Assembly (NCBI RefSeq): GCF_002887775.1 | Contig: NZ_LOCM01000015.1 | Location: 62,001-126,000, forward strand | DNA: 64,000 bases | Reading direction: 5' to 3' | Source: Streptococcus penaeicida | GTDB taxonomy: Bacteria; Bacillota; Bacilli; Lactobacillales; Streptococcaceae | Shown: one piece after another, positions 48,163-56,209 of the stretch | Position numbering within the stretch: the stretch's first letter is position 1 | Layout of the letters: every line of letters begins with the position of its first letter | The notes under the pieces: generated by a model | Seen by the model: only the letters and a program-made list of their open reading frames with translations | What the model was told of the DNA's origin: nothing | Database searches by the model: none | Translations under genes and position numbers: made by a program

Positions 48163-48190
48163 AAAAGTCTTCACACAGGTGAAGACTTTT
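48163..48190. terminator. Bidirectional terminator between flavin module and SOS cassette
   Basis: Perfect 12-base stem AAAAGTCTTCAC / GTGAAGACTTTT with an ACAG loop. Confidence 0.9.
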
Positions 48191-48196
48191 AAAGCA

Positions 48197-48502
48197 TTAA
48201 GCCATTTTCTCTTTAGTTAATAAATCGACCCCTTGATAGGCATAAAACTTCACTTCCGGATGCTTAGGATGTTCCATCAGCTTAAAATAGAAGTAGTGGT
48301 CCTTTTGGTCAATGGCATTTTCTTTATTGAGTTTAAAGAAGGTCGACTGTGACCGATTTAAGGTCAGCAGAATATCATCTGTTAAAAAAGTTAAGGGAAT
48401 ACGCAAGGCTGAGTACTTGTAAAAATCTGTTTCAAACAAGCGGTAATCCTTACTAAAAAAATCGAACTGATAATTATTTTGGTTATAAGAGTGAATGGTC
48501 AT
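48197..48502 (-). CDS. Small SOS-cassette protein of unknown function (DUF5960-like)
   Basis: 101 residues from ATG 48502, with GAGGAG about ten bases upstream. It begins MTIHSYNQNNYQFDFF and has aromatic-rich segments (DYRLFETDFYKYS, HYFYFKLMEHP). It is the last gene of the HdiR-UmuC cassette, overlapping the previous gene by 20 bases. The S. uberis cassette described for UV mutagenesis has two small genes after umuC, and this is the second. The DUF name is from memory and not certain. Confidence 0.65.
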   Translation of the reverse strand: MTIHSYNQNNYQFDFFSKDYRLFETDFYKYSALRIPLTFLTDDILLTLNRSQSTFFKLNKENAIDQKDHYFYFKLMEHPKHPEVKFYAYQGVDLLTKEKMA

Positions 48503-48862
48503 GGTCAGTCGACTCCTCTTGTTCAATGGAAATTAAAAGTTCTATGGGAAAGCTGTAGTAGATTGCCTTGCATTTGATTTGAAAGTCATCCTGACTATGA
48601 CTAGCTCGGCTAATCTTTCCATAATAAGTTTTAAGCTGATTGTCTTCAAAGATACGAACCTTAACAGATAATTGCTGACTGTAAGCCTGACTCAAAAGTA
48701 ATTGCTTTTCCTCTAGATCCAGTAACTAAAAACGTTTTTGCGTTGCCGGTCTTCCTCTAGCGAATGGTTGTGCTCTGACAGAAAGAAGCCCATCCATTTA
48801 GCCATTTTACGATCGTAATAAGACCGGGCAGAAGCAAAGGGTAAATAAGAACGATCAATCAT
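48483..48862 (-). pseudogene. YolD-like protein, frameshifted
   Basis: Restored 126 residues. MIDRSYLPFASARSYYDRKMAKWMG is encoded from ATG 48862 (AAAGGA upstream), and the second part LLDLEEKQLLLSQAYSQQL...LLISIEQEE continues in another frame to 48483. One missing base near 48727-48735, next to a five-A/T run, explains the break. YolD-like proteins accompany UmuC-type polymerases and are thought to act as cofactors. It overlaps the polymerase gene by eight bases. Confidence 0.75.
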
Positions 48863-50281
48863 GAAACTTTTTCCTTTCTCTATCAATACTAGCTGAGTGG
48901 CCACCAATTAATTGGCTACGTTCAGCAACACGCGAAGCTTCCAATAAAGAAGAACCCTTTTGTAAAGCCATAATGCCGAAGCGGTCACGGATTTGGTCAA
49001 TAGTGGCCTCTAAATGGTTTTCTTTTTCCTTTTTTTCAAAGTCGTCAAACAAAGAGAAAACCTCAATAGAGGAATCGACCAAGCCATCACATCTAACAGC
49101 AATCTGCCGAACCACACCCCCTACATAATGTTTGCGAAATAAGAAGATAACGGCCTGACGAATCACCTTATTGCTATAAGCAGGATCAATGGTCATTTGA
49201 CTATTGATAGGCTTTTGTTCCTGTCCTTTAGAAAAGCCCACATAAATAGAGACCACACTAGCTTTCTTTTCCTTACGCCGCAAACGTCTGGCCACGTGTT
49301 CAGCCATTTCTCCTAAAACAAGTTCAATGTCAGCTTGATGATAATAGTCTCTGGGCAGAATCTGCGAGTTCCCCACACCTTTACTGACAGGCTTGTAAGG
49401 TTTATGAACCTTGCTTTCGTCCACCCCATTAGCATGAAACCAGAGTTGAAGACCGATGACCCCGAATTCTTTTTTTAAGATATCCGGATTAGCATTAGCC
49501 AATTCCTTAATGGAAAAGATGCCTAGCTTATGTAACCTTTTTTCTGTTCTGACACCAATTCCCCAAAAGTCCGTCATCTTTTTAATCTGCCAGACTTTAT
49601 TTTCCACATCCTCATAAGACCAATTACTACGCATGGAGTCGCTATGCTTGGCCTCATTATCCAAGGCTAACTTGGCTAAGAGGGGGTTGGCATTACTGAG
49701 GCCAACAGTTGAATAAACACCGGTCTCTTTCCAAATTCGGTACTGAATACGACTAGCTAGCGCATCCAATTTATCCTTCCGGCTCAAATCATTATGAGGA
49801 ATAAAATAATTTAAGGAAGAGGTTAAATCCAAAAAACCTTCATCAATCGAATAGGTTAAGATATCCTGCGATGAAGCGAACTCTTGAAAAATATGTTGAA
49901 TCTGAATATTCTTTTCAATGTAACGGTCCATCCGAGGAGGGAGGACTAAGGTATGTTTTGCCCAGGCTTCAATATAGGCGACAAGAGCAGGGGTTACTGT
50001 CCAACCTTCTCTTTGGGCAACTTGATAGTTAAAACGTCTTGTTTGGATATTAAAAGGCAAATCATAGGAACGGCTACATTCGATTTGCCAAAAACACGTT
50101 TAAAAGTAGGAGAAGAAGCCAGAATAAGTCCATTACTATTATCTGCTCGACTCATGACACAGAGTGAGGTGCGTAAAGGGTTTAAGCCTCGATCAACACA
50201 CTCAACACTGGCATAAAATGATTTCATATCCACAAAGGCAATATCTGACCTGGGCTCGCGTGAATAATCAATGTAAGACAT
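48855..50281 (-). pseudogene. Y-family translesion DNA polymerase (UmuC/UvrX type), one apparent frameshift
   Basis: Error-prone polymerase expressed in the SOS response; restored 475 residues. The N-terminus MSYIDYSREPRSDIAFVDMKSFYASVECV carries the first catalytic Asp, and YSIDEGFLDLTSS carries the Asp-Glu pair. IGVRTEKRLHKLGI is a helix-hairpin-helix. The break is near 50074, where GTA-GCC should be GTA-GGC-C (SNVGRSYDLPFNIQ), a single lost G. It is 7 bases downstream of the HdiR-like gene. The cassette is SOS-inducible in S. uberis by published work as I recall it. Confidence 0.85.
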
Positions 50282-50288
50282 AGGACGT

Positions 50289-50984
50289 CTAAACTTCCAA
50301 AGGCATAAAATTAGCGATGATTTTACCGATGATCCGTGGATTCTCATCGAACGGAGCAAACTTATCTGAATATTTCTTATTTAAAGAAACCAGACGTAAG
50401 CCTTCCTCTTCACGATAAACCTTCTTAATATAGGTCTGTCCGTCCCACTCGACAGCATAAATAGCCCCATCATAATCAAAACCTTCTTGTTTGATCAAAA
50501 CGACTTCACCATTGAGATAAGTTGGTTCCATGGAATCCCCGAAGACCCATGAAGCGAAATCGTAGTCCAATTGCTCATCGTAGAAGACCTCGTCATAATT
50601 GCCATCACCAAAGTAAGAGAAACCAGTACCGGCTGACAGGCTTTCATAAACACGATAACGGTAAAGTTTTTTGGCGGTTGTCGGCATAGGAATGATCTTA
50701 CTTTGTTGAGCTAACAAATCTTCAGATAAGCTAATCACTTTTTCTTTATTGCGGGAATTCAGTTGACTATAAGGCATCAAAATAGCATGATGAGGACTGA
50801 AGTAATCCTCGCTGACCTGAAAGATATCTAATAATTCTTGTAGGTGTTTCTGATTAGGGACGTTTTTTTTCTTTTTCCCAATTAGAGATGGTCATTTTAT
50901 TAACTCCTAATTGTTGGCCAAGACTTTCTTGACTCATTTTTTTCTTTTTTGCCGAATGGCTTTTAATTGTTTTCCTGAGAACAT
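50289..50984 (-). pseudogene. HdiR/LexA-like self-cleaving repressor, two compensating frame errors
   Basis: Restored 231 residues. An N-terminal XRE domain (MFSGKQLKAIRQKRKK, MSQESLGQQLGVNKMTISNWEKE) is followed by an S24 peptidase domain with cleavage dipeptide AG in SLSAGTGF, catalytic Ser in FGDSMEPTY and Lys in TYIKKVYRE. ATG 50984 has AAAGGAG. The frame loses one A near 50937-50950 (A6-G-A7 tract) and gains one in the A8 tract at 50863-50870. Both sites are homopolymers and cancel each other, a hallmark of sequencing error. It represses its own cassette until RecA-stimulated cleavage (family knowledge). Confidence 0.82.
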
Positions 50985-50997
50985 TCTAATCGCTCCT

Positions 50998-51051
50998 TTT
51001 AGTAAAGTTATAACTTTACTAAAGTATATCAAATCCAGATTGAGAATTCAA
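50998..51051 (-). promoter_or_regulatory. SOS-cassette promoter with 26-bp perfect palindrome operator
   Basis: On minus TTGAAT (51051-51046), 17-base spacer, TATACT (51028-51023) with extended TGA. The perfect palindrome 50998-51023 (half-site TTTAGTAAAGTTA) lies between the -10 and the repressor start. Repressor binding there would block initiation. The regulator is very probably the HdiR-like product. Confidence 0.85.
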
Positions 51052-51080
51052 GCTTTTTGATAGATAAAAATGAGTATATT

Positions 51081-51109
51081 TTGACAATTTCACTAATTGG
51101 CGGTATGAT
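51081..51109 (+). promoter_or_regulatory. Promoter of Gfo/Idh/MocA gene
   Basis: TTGACA (51081-51086), 17-base spacer, TATGAT (51104-51109). Confidence 0.85.
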
Positions 51110-51191
51110 TGAACTAGCTAAAATTTTGTGATTTTTTTCATCTAATAATGAAAAGAGTTATGAAAAAAGTAAAGCATTAGAGGAGATTTTT

Positions 51192-52208
51192 ATGTTAACC
51201 ATTGCTTACATCGGAAATGGGAAAAGTGCCAATCGTTACCACATGCCTTTTTCAACACAATTGGAAGATATTAGAATTAAAACCATCTATTCACCAGCAC
51301 CTAGTCCATGGGAACCCCTAGACGGTGTTATCTATACAGATAAAATTGAGGATGTCTTGGAAGATCCAGAGATCCAATTAGTTATTTTATCCATCCCACC
51401 ATCAGCTCACTATAGTGTTGCTAAGCAATGTTTATTAGCTGGAAAAAATACCTTAGTAGAAAAACCATTTACAGAGACAGCAGAAGAAGCACGTGAGTTG
51501 TTTGCTATCGCTAAAGAAAAAGGTCTTTTTGTTCAAGCTTATCAAAACCGTCGTTTTGACTCTGATTTCTTAACTGTTCAAAAAGTGATTGATAGTGGTG
51601 TTTTAGGAGATATCCTTGAAGTGGAAATGCACTTTGATTATTTCCGTCCAGAAATTCCTGAAAATACTCCAGAATACTCTATTAATACCAGCTACTTATA
51701 CGGCCATGCTTGTCACACTATTGACCAAGTCATTTCTTATTTTGGTATGCCTGACTCTGTTCATTATGATGTGCGTCAATTACTTGGTAAAGGCCGTATG
51801 AATGATTACTTTGACTTAGATTTTTACTATGGCGTCAAAAAAGTTTCTATTAAATCAAGTTACTTCCGTATTAAAGAACGTCCAAGTTTTGTTGTTTATG
51901 GTAAAAAAGGGATGTTTGTTAAAGCAACAAAAGACCGTCAAGAAGACGACTTAAAACGTTTCTACATGCCAACCAATCCAGACTTTGGTATGGATAGCCC
52001 AGAACACTATGGTACACTCACATATGTGGATGACCAAGGTGTTTACCACGAAGAAAAAGTTATTTCTGAAGTAGGTAGCTACGCCCGCATGTACCAAGCT
52101 ATTCATGACAGCATTATTTTAGGAAAAGAAAAAGTGGTTAAAGACGAAGAAACTATCCGCCAAATCGAAATTATCGAAGAAGGCATTCGTCACATGAACC
52201 AAGATTAG
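51192..52208 (+). CDS. Gfo/Idh/MocA family oxidoreductase
   Basis: NAD(P)-dependent dehydrogenase of unknown substrate, probably a sugar or cyclitol. It has 338 residues. The N-terminal Rossmann domain starts MLTIAYIGNGKSANRYHMPF, the family motif is seen as NTLVEKPFTETAEEA (EKP), and the catalytic-domain segment includes YLYGHACHTIDQVI with the conserved His. It is monocistronic with a strong promoter and a terminator. Confidence 0.9.
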   Translation: MLTIAYIGNGKSANRYHMPFSTQLEDIRIKTIYSPAPSPWEPLDGVIYTDKIEDVLEDPEIQLVILSIPPSAHYSVAKQCLLAGKNTLVEKPFTETAEEARELFAIAKEKGLFVQAYQNRRFDSDFLTVQKVIDSGVLGDILEVEMHFDYFRPEIPENTPEYSINTSYLYGHACHTIDQVISYFGMPDSVHYDVRQLLGKGRMNDYFDLDFYYGVKKVSIKSSYFRIKERPSFVVYGKKGMFVKATKDRQEDDLKRFYMPTNPDFGMDSPEHYGTLTYVDDQGVYHEEKVISEVGSYARMYQAIHDSIILGKEKVVKDEETIRQIEIIEEGIRHMNQD

Positions 52209-52232
52209 ATCTGGCTTATGAAAAAGATAAAG

Positions 52233-52257
52233 AAAGGTTGCTGAGGCAGCCTTTTTT
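52233..52257 (+). terminator. Terminator after Gfo/Idh/MocA gene
   Basis: AAAGGTTGC / GCAGCCTTT stem (one G-T pair) with TGAG loop and T6. Confidence 0.88.
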
Positions 52258-52312
52258 AGCGACTTTTAGGCGGTTTACAGCTATAATAAGAGTAAGAGAT
52301 GGAGGTAGCAAA

Positions 52313-52768
52313 ATGCAATACGATGTTGATTCGATTACAGCCTATTTAGAGGCACTCCCTGAAGAACGCAGACAGGTTATTGAGCGTCTAAGACAAGTCA
52401 TCAAAGACAATCTCCCAGGTCGTTATGAAGAAAAATTACAATACCAGATGATTTCCTATGTTGTACCAAGAGATCTTTTTCCTGATGGATACCATTGTAA
52501 CCCCGACGATGACCTTTCTTTTATAACCATTGGTTCCCAAAAAAATTATATTGCCATCTATCATAACGGTATCTATATGTTTGATGCTGTGAGAGACTGG
52601 TTTTTACAAGAATATCCCAAGTATCTTAAAACTAAACCAGATGTTGGAAAATCTTGTATTCGTTTTAAGAATATGAAAACCATTCCTTATGGACTCATTG
52701 GACAACTCTGCCAAAAGGTCAGTCAAGAAGACTTCATTAAGACCTATCAGGACAACATTCCTAAATAA
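52313..52768 (+). CDS. DUF1801 domain protein
   Basis: 151 residues from ATG 52313 (GGAGG at 52301-52305; TATAAT at 52282). The sequence MQYDVDSITAYLEALPEERR, EEKLQYQMISYVVP and SFITIGSQKNYIAIYH fits the YdhG/DUF1801 fold of unknown function. CIRFKNMKTIPYGLI is the usual family C-terminus. It leads a small-gene cluster up to 54147. Confidence 0.85.
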   Translation: MQYDVDSITAYLEALPEERRQVIERLRQVIKDNLPGRYEEKLQYQMISYVVPRDLFPDGYHCNPDDDLSFITIGSQKNYIAIYHNGIYMFDAVRDWFLQEYPKYLKTKPDVGKSCIRFKNMKTIPYGLIGQLCQKVSQEDFIKTYQDNIPK

Positions 52769-52787
52769 GAAGAGGAGGCTACACTTT

Positions 52788-53177
52788 ATTCAATCACAAA
52801 GAAAAAAGCTTTTTTATAACCTAAAAGAGCTTAAAAGCGATGTCCCAGCCGTATTCCTGGCTCTCAAAGACTCAAGAACCCCTCTACTACACGCAAAAGG
52901 CCTAGCAGCAGTGATCGTCATTTATGCCTTATCACCAGTAGATCTGATTCCGGATTTTATTCCTATCCTAGGCTACTTAGACGATATCCTTATTTTGCCT
53001 TTGTTAATTACCTTATTAATTAAAATGATTCCTAATCAAGTTTGGCAAGATGCTCAGTCTGCGTCTAAAGGAATGTGGCAAAATGGAAAACCTAAACACT
53101 GGTATTATGCCATTCCAATCGTATTATTTTGGATAGTCATTATTCTTTTTGCCTATAAGTTCTGGCAAAATAAATAA
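52788..53177 (+). CDS. YkvA-like DUF1232 membrane protein, start codon unclear
   Basis: The DUF1232 core AVIVIYALSPVDLIPDFIP and GYLDDILILPLLI is unmistakable, followed by a C-terminal membrane span (IPIVLFWIVIILFAYKFW). A strong AGGAGG at 52772-52777 is followed in frame by no ATG, GTG or TTG. The first plausible codon is ATT at 52788. Upstream in-frame ATG 52689 or TTG 52698 lie inside the DUF1801 gene without ribosome sites. Either a rare ATT start or a mutated ATG is likely. Function unknown. Confidence 0.7.
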   Translation: MQSQRKKLFYNLKELKSDVPAVFLALKDSRTPLLHAKGLAAVIVIYALSPVDLIPDFIPILGYLDDILILPLLITLLIKMIPNQVWQDAQSASKGMWQNGKPKHWYYAIPIVLFWIVIILFAYKFWQNK

Positions 53178-53200
53178 AAAACTTTAAAAAAGGAGAACAT

Positions 53201-53574
53201 ATGTTTACAGACACATTTTTAGCAGTCCTCACTCATGAAGGGCCTGTTTCAATCACATCATGGGGCAATGAAGAACCGCATGTCACTTGCACTTGGAATT
53301 CTTATCTTGTTCTTAAAGGCGAAGATACTATATTAATCCCTGCGGCGGGGATGAGAAGCACGGAAGAAGACCTAGCAGTCAACAATCAGTTAATTCTTAC
53401 CATGGCTGCGCGTGAAGTAGAAGGCTTCAATGGTTATCAAGGAACAGGTTTCAGAATTAATGCATCGCCAACTTTTTAACAGAAGGAAAATACTTTGAAG
53501 AAATGAAAGAAAAATACCCCTTCATCAGAAGTGTATTACAAGTTAAGGTAACTGAAGCAAAACAATTACTCTAA
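53201..53574 (+). pseudogene. Pyridoxamine 5'-phosphate oxidase-like FMN-binding protein, frameshifted
   Basis: Restored 124 residues of a split-barrel flavoprotein: MFTDTFLAVLTHEGPVSITSWG, HVTCTWNSYLVLKG, AREVEGFNGYQGTGFRI. The frame breaks near 53466, where GCA-TCG-CCA should gain one base to give NFLTEGKYFEEMKEKYP, which ends at TAA 53574. AAAGGAG precedes the ATG. It is co-oriented with its neighbours at short spacing. Substrate unknown for this family. Confidence 0.8.
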
Positions 53575-53598
53575 GTTTATCGTTCGGAGGTGACAAAG

Positions 53599-54147
53599 AT
53601 GGCCAAGTCATTAATCATTTATGGAAGTGAATATGGAAGTTCTGAAAAATATGCCAAAGCACTGGCTAAAAAACTTGGAATTGATGCTGTTTCTTATCGA
53701 CAATTTAAAGCAGTTGAGCCGCTTCAAACATTAATTTACATCGGTTCACTTTATGCAGGCGGTGTAAAAGGAATGGCACCAACTCTAAAAAAAATACCGC
53801 AAGATTCTTATCAAAACTTGCTGATTGCAAGCGTCGGTTTGTCTGATCCACAAAATAAGACTAATACAGATAAGATAAAAGAACACATCGAGCAACAACT
53901 TCCTAAAATACAAGTAGTTCCAGAAAATGTCTTTCACCTTAGAGGATCCATTGACTATTCTAAATTGAAGTTTAGTCATCGCCTTTTAATGGGGATGCTA
54001 AATAAGAAGGTCAAGAAAGAAGATCCTGAAAAACTAGATAGTGAAAGTAAACAATTGTTAGAAACATACAATAAGAAAGTTGACTTCATTGATATTCAGA
54101 CATTAGAACCACTCATTACCCGCTATCAGCAGTTAAATGCAGAATAA
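53599..54147 (+). CDS. Flavodoxin-domain protein (HemG/flavodoxin_5-like)
   Basis: 182 residues from ATG 53599, with GGAGG eight bases upstream; a GTG at 53590 overlaps that site. The flavodoxin P-loop variant LIIYGSEYGSSEKYAKALA, the YIGSLYAGGVKGMAP loop and the SIDYSKLKFSHRLLM segment resemble the menaquinone-dependent protoporphyrinogen oxidase HemG family. Streptococci lack haem synthesis, so it is more likely a general FMN oxidoreductase. Confidence 0.82.
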   Translation: MAKSLIIYGSEYGSSEKYAKALAKKLGIDAVSYRQFKAVEPLQTLIYIGSLYAGGVKGMAPTLKKIPQDSYQNLLIASVGLSDPQNKTNTDKIKEHIEQQLPKIQVVPENVFHLRGSIDYSKLKFSHRLLMGMLNKKVKKEDPEKLDSESKQLLETYNKKVDFIDIQTLEPLITRYQQLNAE

Positions 54148-54159
54148 GTCATTTTTCCC

Positions 54160-54190
54160 TTGACTTGGAGTTGACTCCAGGGTCTATAAT
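54160..54190 (+). promoter_or_regulatory. MerR-type promoter (19-bp spacer with palindrome)
   Basis: TTGACT (54160-54165) and TATAAT (54185-54190) are 19 bases apart. The spacer contains TGGAGT-TG-ACTCCA (54166-54179). An overlong spacer with a central dyad is the hallmark of MerR-family activation. The dyad resembles the NmlR/AdhR operator core CTTGGAGT...ACTCCAAG. No merR-like gene lies in the window. Confidence 0.85.
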
Positions 54191-54223
54191 GGACTTATCT
54201 TAAGAAAGTAAAAGGTAAGACAA

Positions 54224-55075
54224 ATGAAAAAAATGATTCTAAATGATGGCAATGGCATTCCAACAATTGGTTTTGGGGTTTTTCAAATTCCAGCAGATGG
54301 TTCAACTTATCAAGCTGTTTCTCATGCCTTAAAAGTTGGTTACCGTCATATCGATACGGCAGCAGCCTACATGAATGAAGCAGAAGTTGGACAAGCTGTT
54401 CGTGACAGTGGGATTCCAAGAGAAGAGATTTTCATTACCAGCAAACTTTGGCTCCAAGACTTCGGTTATGAAGCTGCTCAAAAAGGAATAGCCACATCGC
54501 TTGAAAAATTAGGTATGGATTATATTGATTTATACCTATTACACCAACCTTACAGTGATGTCCTAGGTGCTTGGAGAGCCTTGGAAGAAGCCAAAGCAGA
54601 AGGGAAATTAAAGTCAATTGGGATTAGTAATATGACGCCAAAATTCTATCAAGAATTTGTCCCTCAATTTGCTAGCAAACCAGCTGTCAATCAAGTAGAG
54701 TGTAACCCATACTTCCAACAAAAAGCCTTACGAGAAGTAATGGCTGCTGATGACGTTAAAATTGAATGTTGGGCACCACTTGGACAAGGCAATCCGGAAC
54801 TCTTCCAAGAACCTGTATTGATTGATTTAGCAAGTAAATACAAAAAAGATATTGGGCAAATCATTCTTGCTTTTGAATTACAAGAAGGTTTCATTGTTTT
54901 ACCAAAATCAGTGACACCAAGTCGTATTGAAAGTAACTTAGATATCTATGACTTTGAGCTAACAGCAGAGGAAATGGATGCTATCAGAGCCTTGGATAAA
55001 GGTAAAGGGAAACATGATCCGGACGCACCAGGAATTGGTGACTACCTCCTAGCAAACTATAAAATCCACGATTAA
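54224..55075 (+). CDS. Aldo/keto reductase
   Basis: NADPH-dependent carbonyl reductase of the AKR5 group, 283 residues. The catalytic tetrad is Asp44 and Tyr49 (HIDTAAAYMNE), Lys74 (ITSKLW) and His107 (LLHQPYSD). The cofactor-binding end shows FIVLPKSVTPSRIESNLDI. It is similar to 2,5-diketo-D-gluconate reductases, but a general role in aldehyde or methylglyoxal detoxification is likelier. The MerR-type promoter suggests induction by reactive carbonyls or thiol stress (inference). Confidence 0.92.
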   Translation: MKKMILNDGNGIPTIGFGVFQIPADGSTYQAVSHALKVGYRHIDTAAAYMNEAEVGQAVRDSGIPREEIFITSKLWLQDFGYEAAQKGIATSLEKLGMDYIDLYLLHQPYSDVLGAWRALEEAKAEGKLKSIGISNMTPKFYQEFVPQFASKPAVNQVECNPYFQQKALREVMAADDVKIECWAPLGQGNPELFQEPVLIDLASKYKKDIGQIILAFELQEGFIVLPKSVTPSRIESNLDIYDFELTAEEMDAIRALDKGKGKHDPDAPGIGDYLLANYKIHD

Positions 55076-55076
55076 G

Positions 55077-55104
55077 AAAAGCAGCTCGCATGAGCTGCTT
55101 TTTT
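55077..55104. terminator. Bidirectional terminator after aldo/keto reductase
   Basis: Perfect 11-base stem AAAAGCAGCTC / GAGCTGCTTTT with a GCAT loop. Confidence 0.92.
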
Positions 55105-55191
55105 GCTATATTACAGTCGCTGTATTGCATTGGTGCGTATCAAATGACATAAAGTAAGCACAAATTCAACAAGGATTAGACTATCTATTTT

Positions 55192-56043
55192 TTACCGTTC
55201 TTTTTCTAAGTCCGTGGACAAGTTTAACTTGCGAACGTAATGCTTCATATAATCCGATTTAAAGTAAACAGCATAAAGGCTATTTAAGATAAAGAGAATA
55301 GATTCTTCTGTTGAAAAATTTCCAATCTTTTTATGTTTATCTTCTCGAGTACAAATGGTGAAGAAGGCGTCAGAGTTGTCTTTAAGATAGGTTCCATTTT
55401 GGCTGGATAAACCTATAATAAAAACACCTTTATCTTTCAGGGATGGTAAATGCTTCAGGGTGTCACTTGACTCTGATGTTCCAGAATAAGAAATGAGAAT
55501 AGCTAGGTCTTCTTTTTCAAGAGAAGAAGCCATCAAGCCAAATTCGCTTGCTGATGCGACTTCAACAATTTTTCCTAGCGTCAGCATTTTACGGCGAAAG
55601 AGATGGGCTAAATAGTCATTAGGACTAAGTCCAAAAATAACGATGCGTTTGGCCTTGCGCAATTCTTGCCCTGCTATTTCCAAAGCCTCTAAAGACATCT
55701 TATCGGCTGTATCCTGGATACTTTCTTTCTCGATGGTGGCGATTTTTTGAATGATGTCTTGGTTGCTATCGTCTTCGTGGAAGGGGAGGTTGTGGTCGAC
55801 GTCGGAATAATGGGTGTCCGAGTAATAGCGCTCTGAAAGAAGAGCAGGTAAAAAATCTGTCCAACCTTTATAACCTAAGACCTGCGCAAAGCGAACAATA
55901 CTGGACTTGGAACTAAAGCTGAGATTGGCTAAATCCTCAAGTGATAGCTGTTCAATTTGAGCCAAGTGCTCTAAGATAGCCTTAGCAATTGTAGCTTTTG
56001 AGGAGTGATTGGTCTGGGCGATGCCTTTAATCTCTTCTAACAT
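55192..56043 (-). CDS. RpiR/MurR family regulator with SIS domain
   Basis: 283 residues: an N-terminal RpiR helix-turn-helix (SLEDLANLSFSSKSSIVRFAQVLGYKGW) and a sugar-isomerase (SIS) domain from about residue 105 (KRIVIFGLSPND, LAILISYSGTSESSDT) that senses a phosphosugar. It is divergent from the beta-glucoside PTS IIBCA gene, with 166 bases between the starts, and probably regulates it. AGGGG precedes the ATG. Confidence 0.9.
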   Translation of the reverse strand: MLEEIKGIAQTNHSSKATIAKAILEHLAQIEQLSLEDLANLSFSSKSSIVRFAQVLGYKGWTDFLPALLSERYYSDTHYSDVDHNLPFHEDDSNQDIIQKIATIEKESIQDTADKMSLEALEIAGQELRKAKRIVIFGLSPNDYLAHLFRRKMLTLGKIVEVASASEFGLMASSLEKEDLAILISYSGTSESSDTLKHLPSLKDKGVFIIGLSSQNGTYLKDNSDAFFTICTREDKHKKIGNFSTEESILFILNSLYAVYFKSDYMKHYVRKLNLSTDLEKER

Positions 56044-56209
56044 GAGGTTAACCCCTTTTTTCAGAATATTTCAGTTTTACCATTAAAAAGTTAAAAAATG
56101 TGAAACTGCATACCAAGTGTATCGAAAAAGAGACTATTTGTCTAGGAAGTATCTTATAATCAAATTAAGTTCTGATCAGACCAAAATATATTTTAAGGGA
56201 AAAGGAAAA

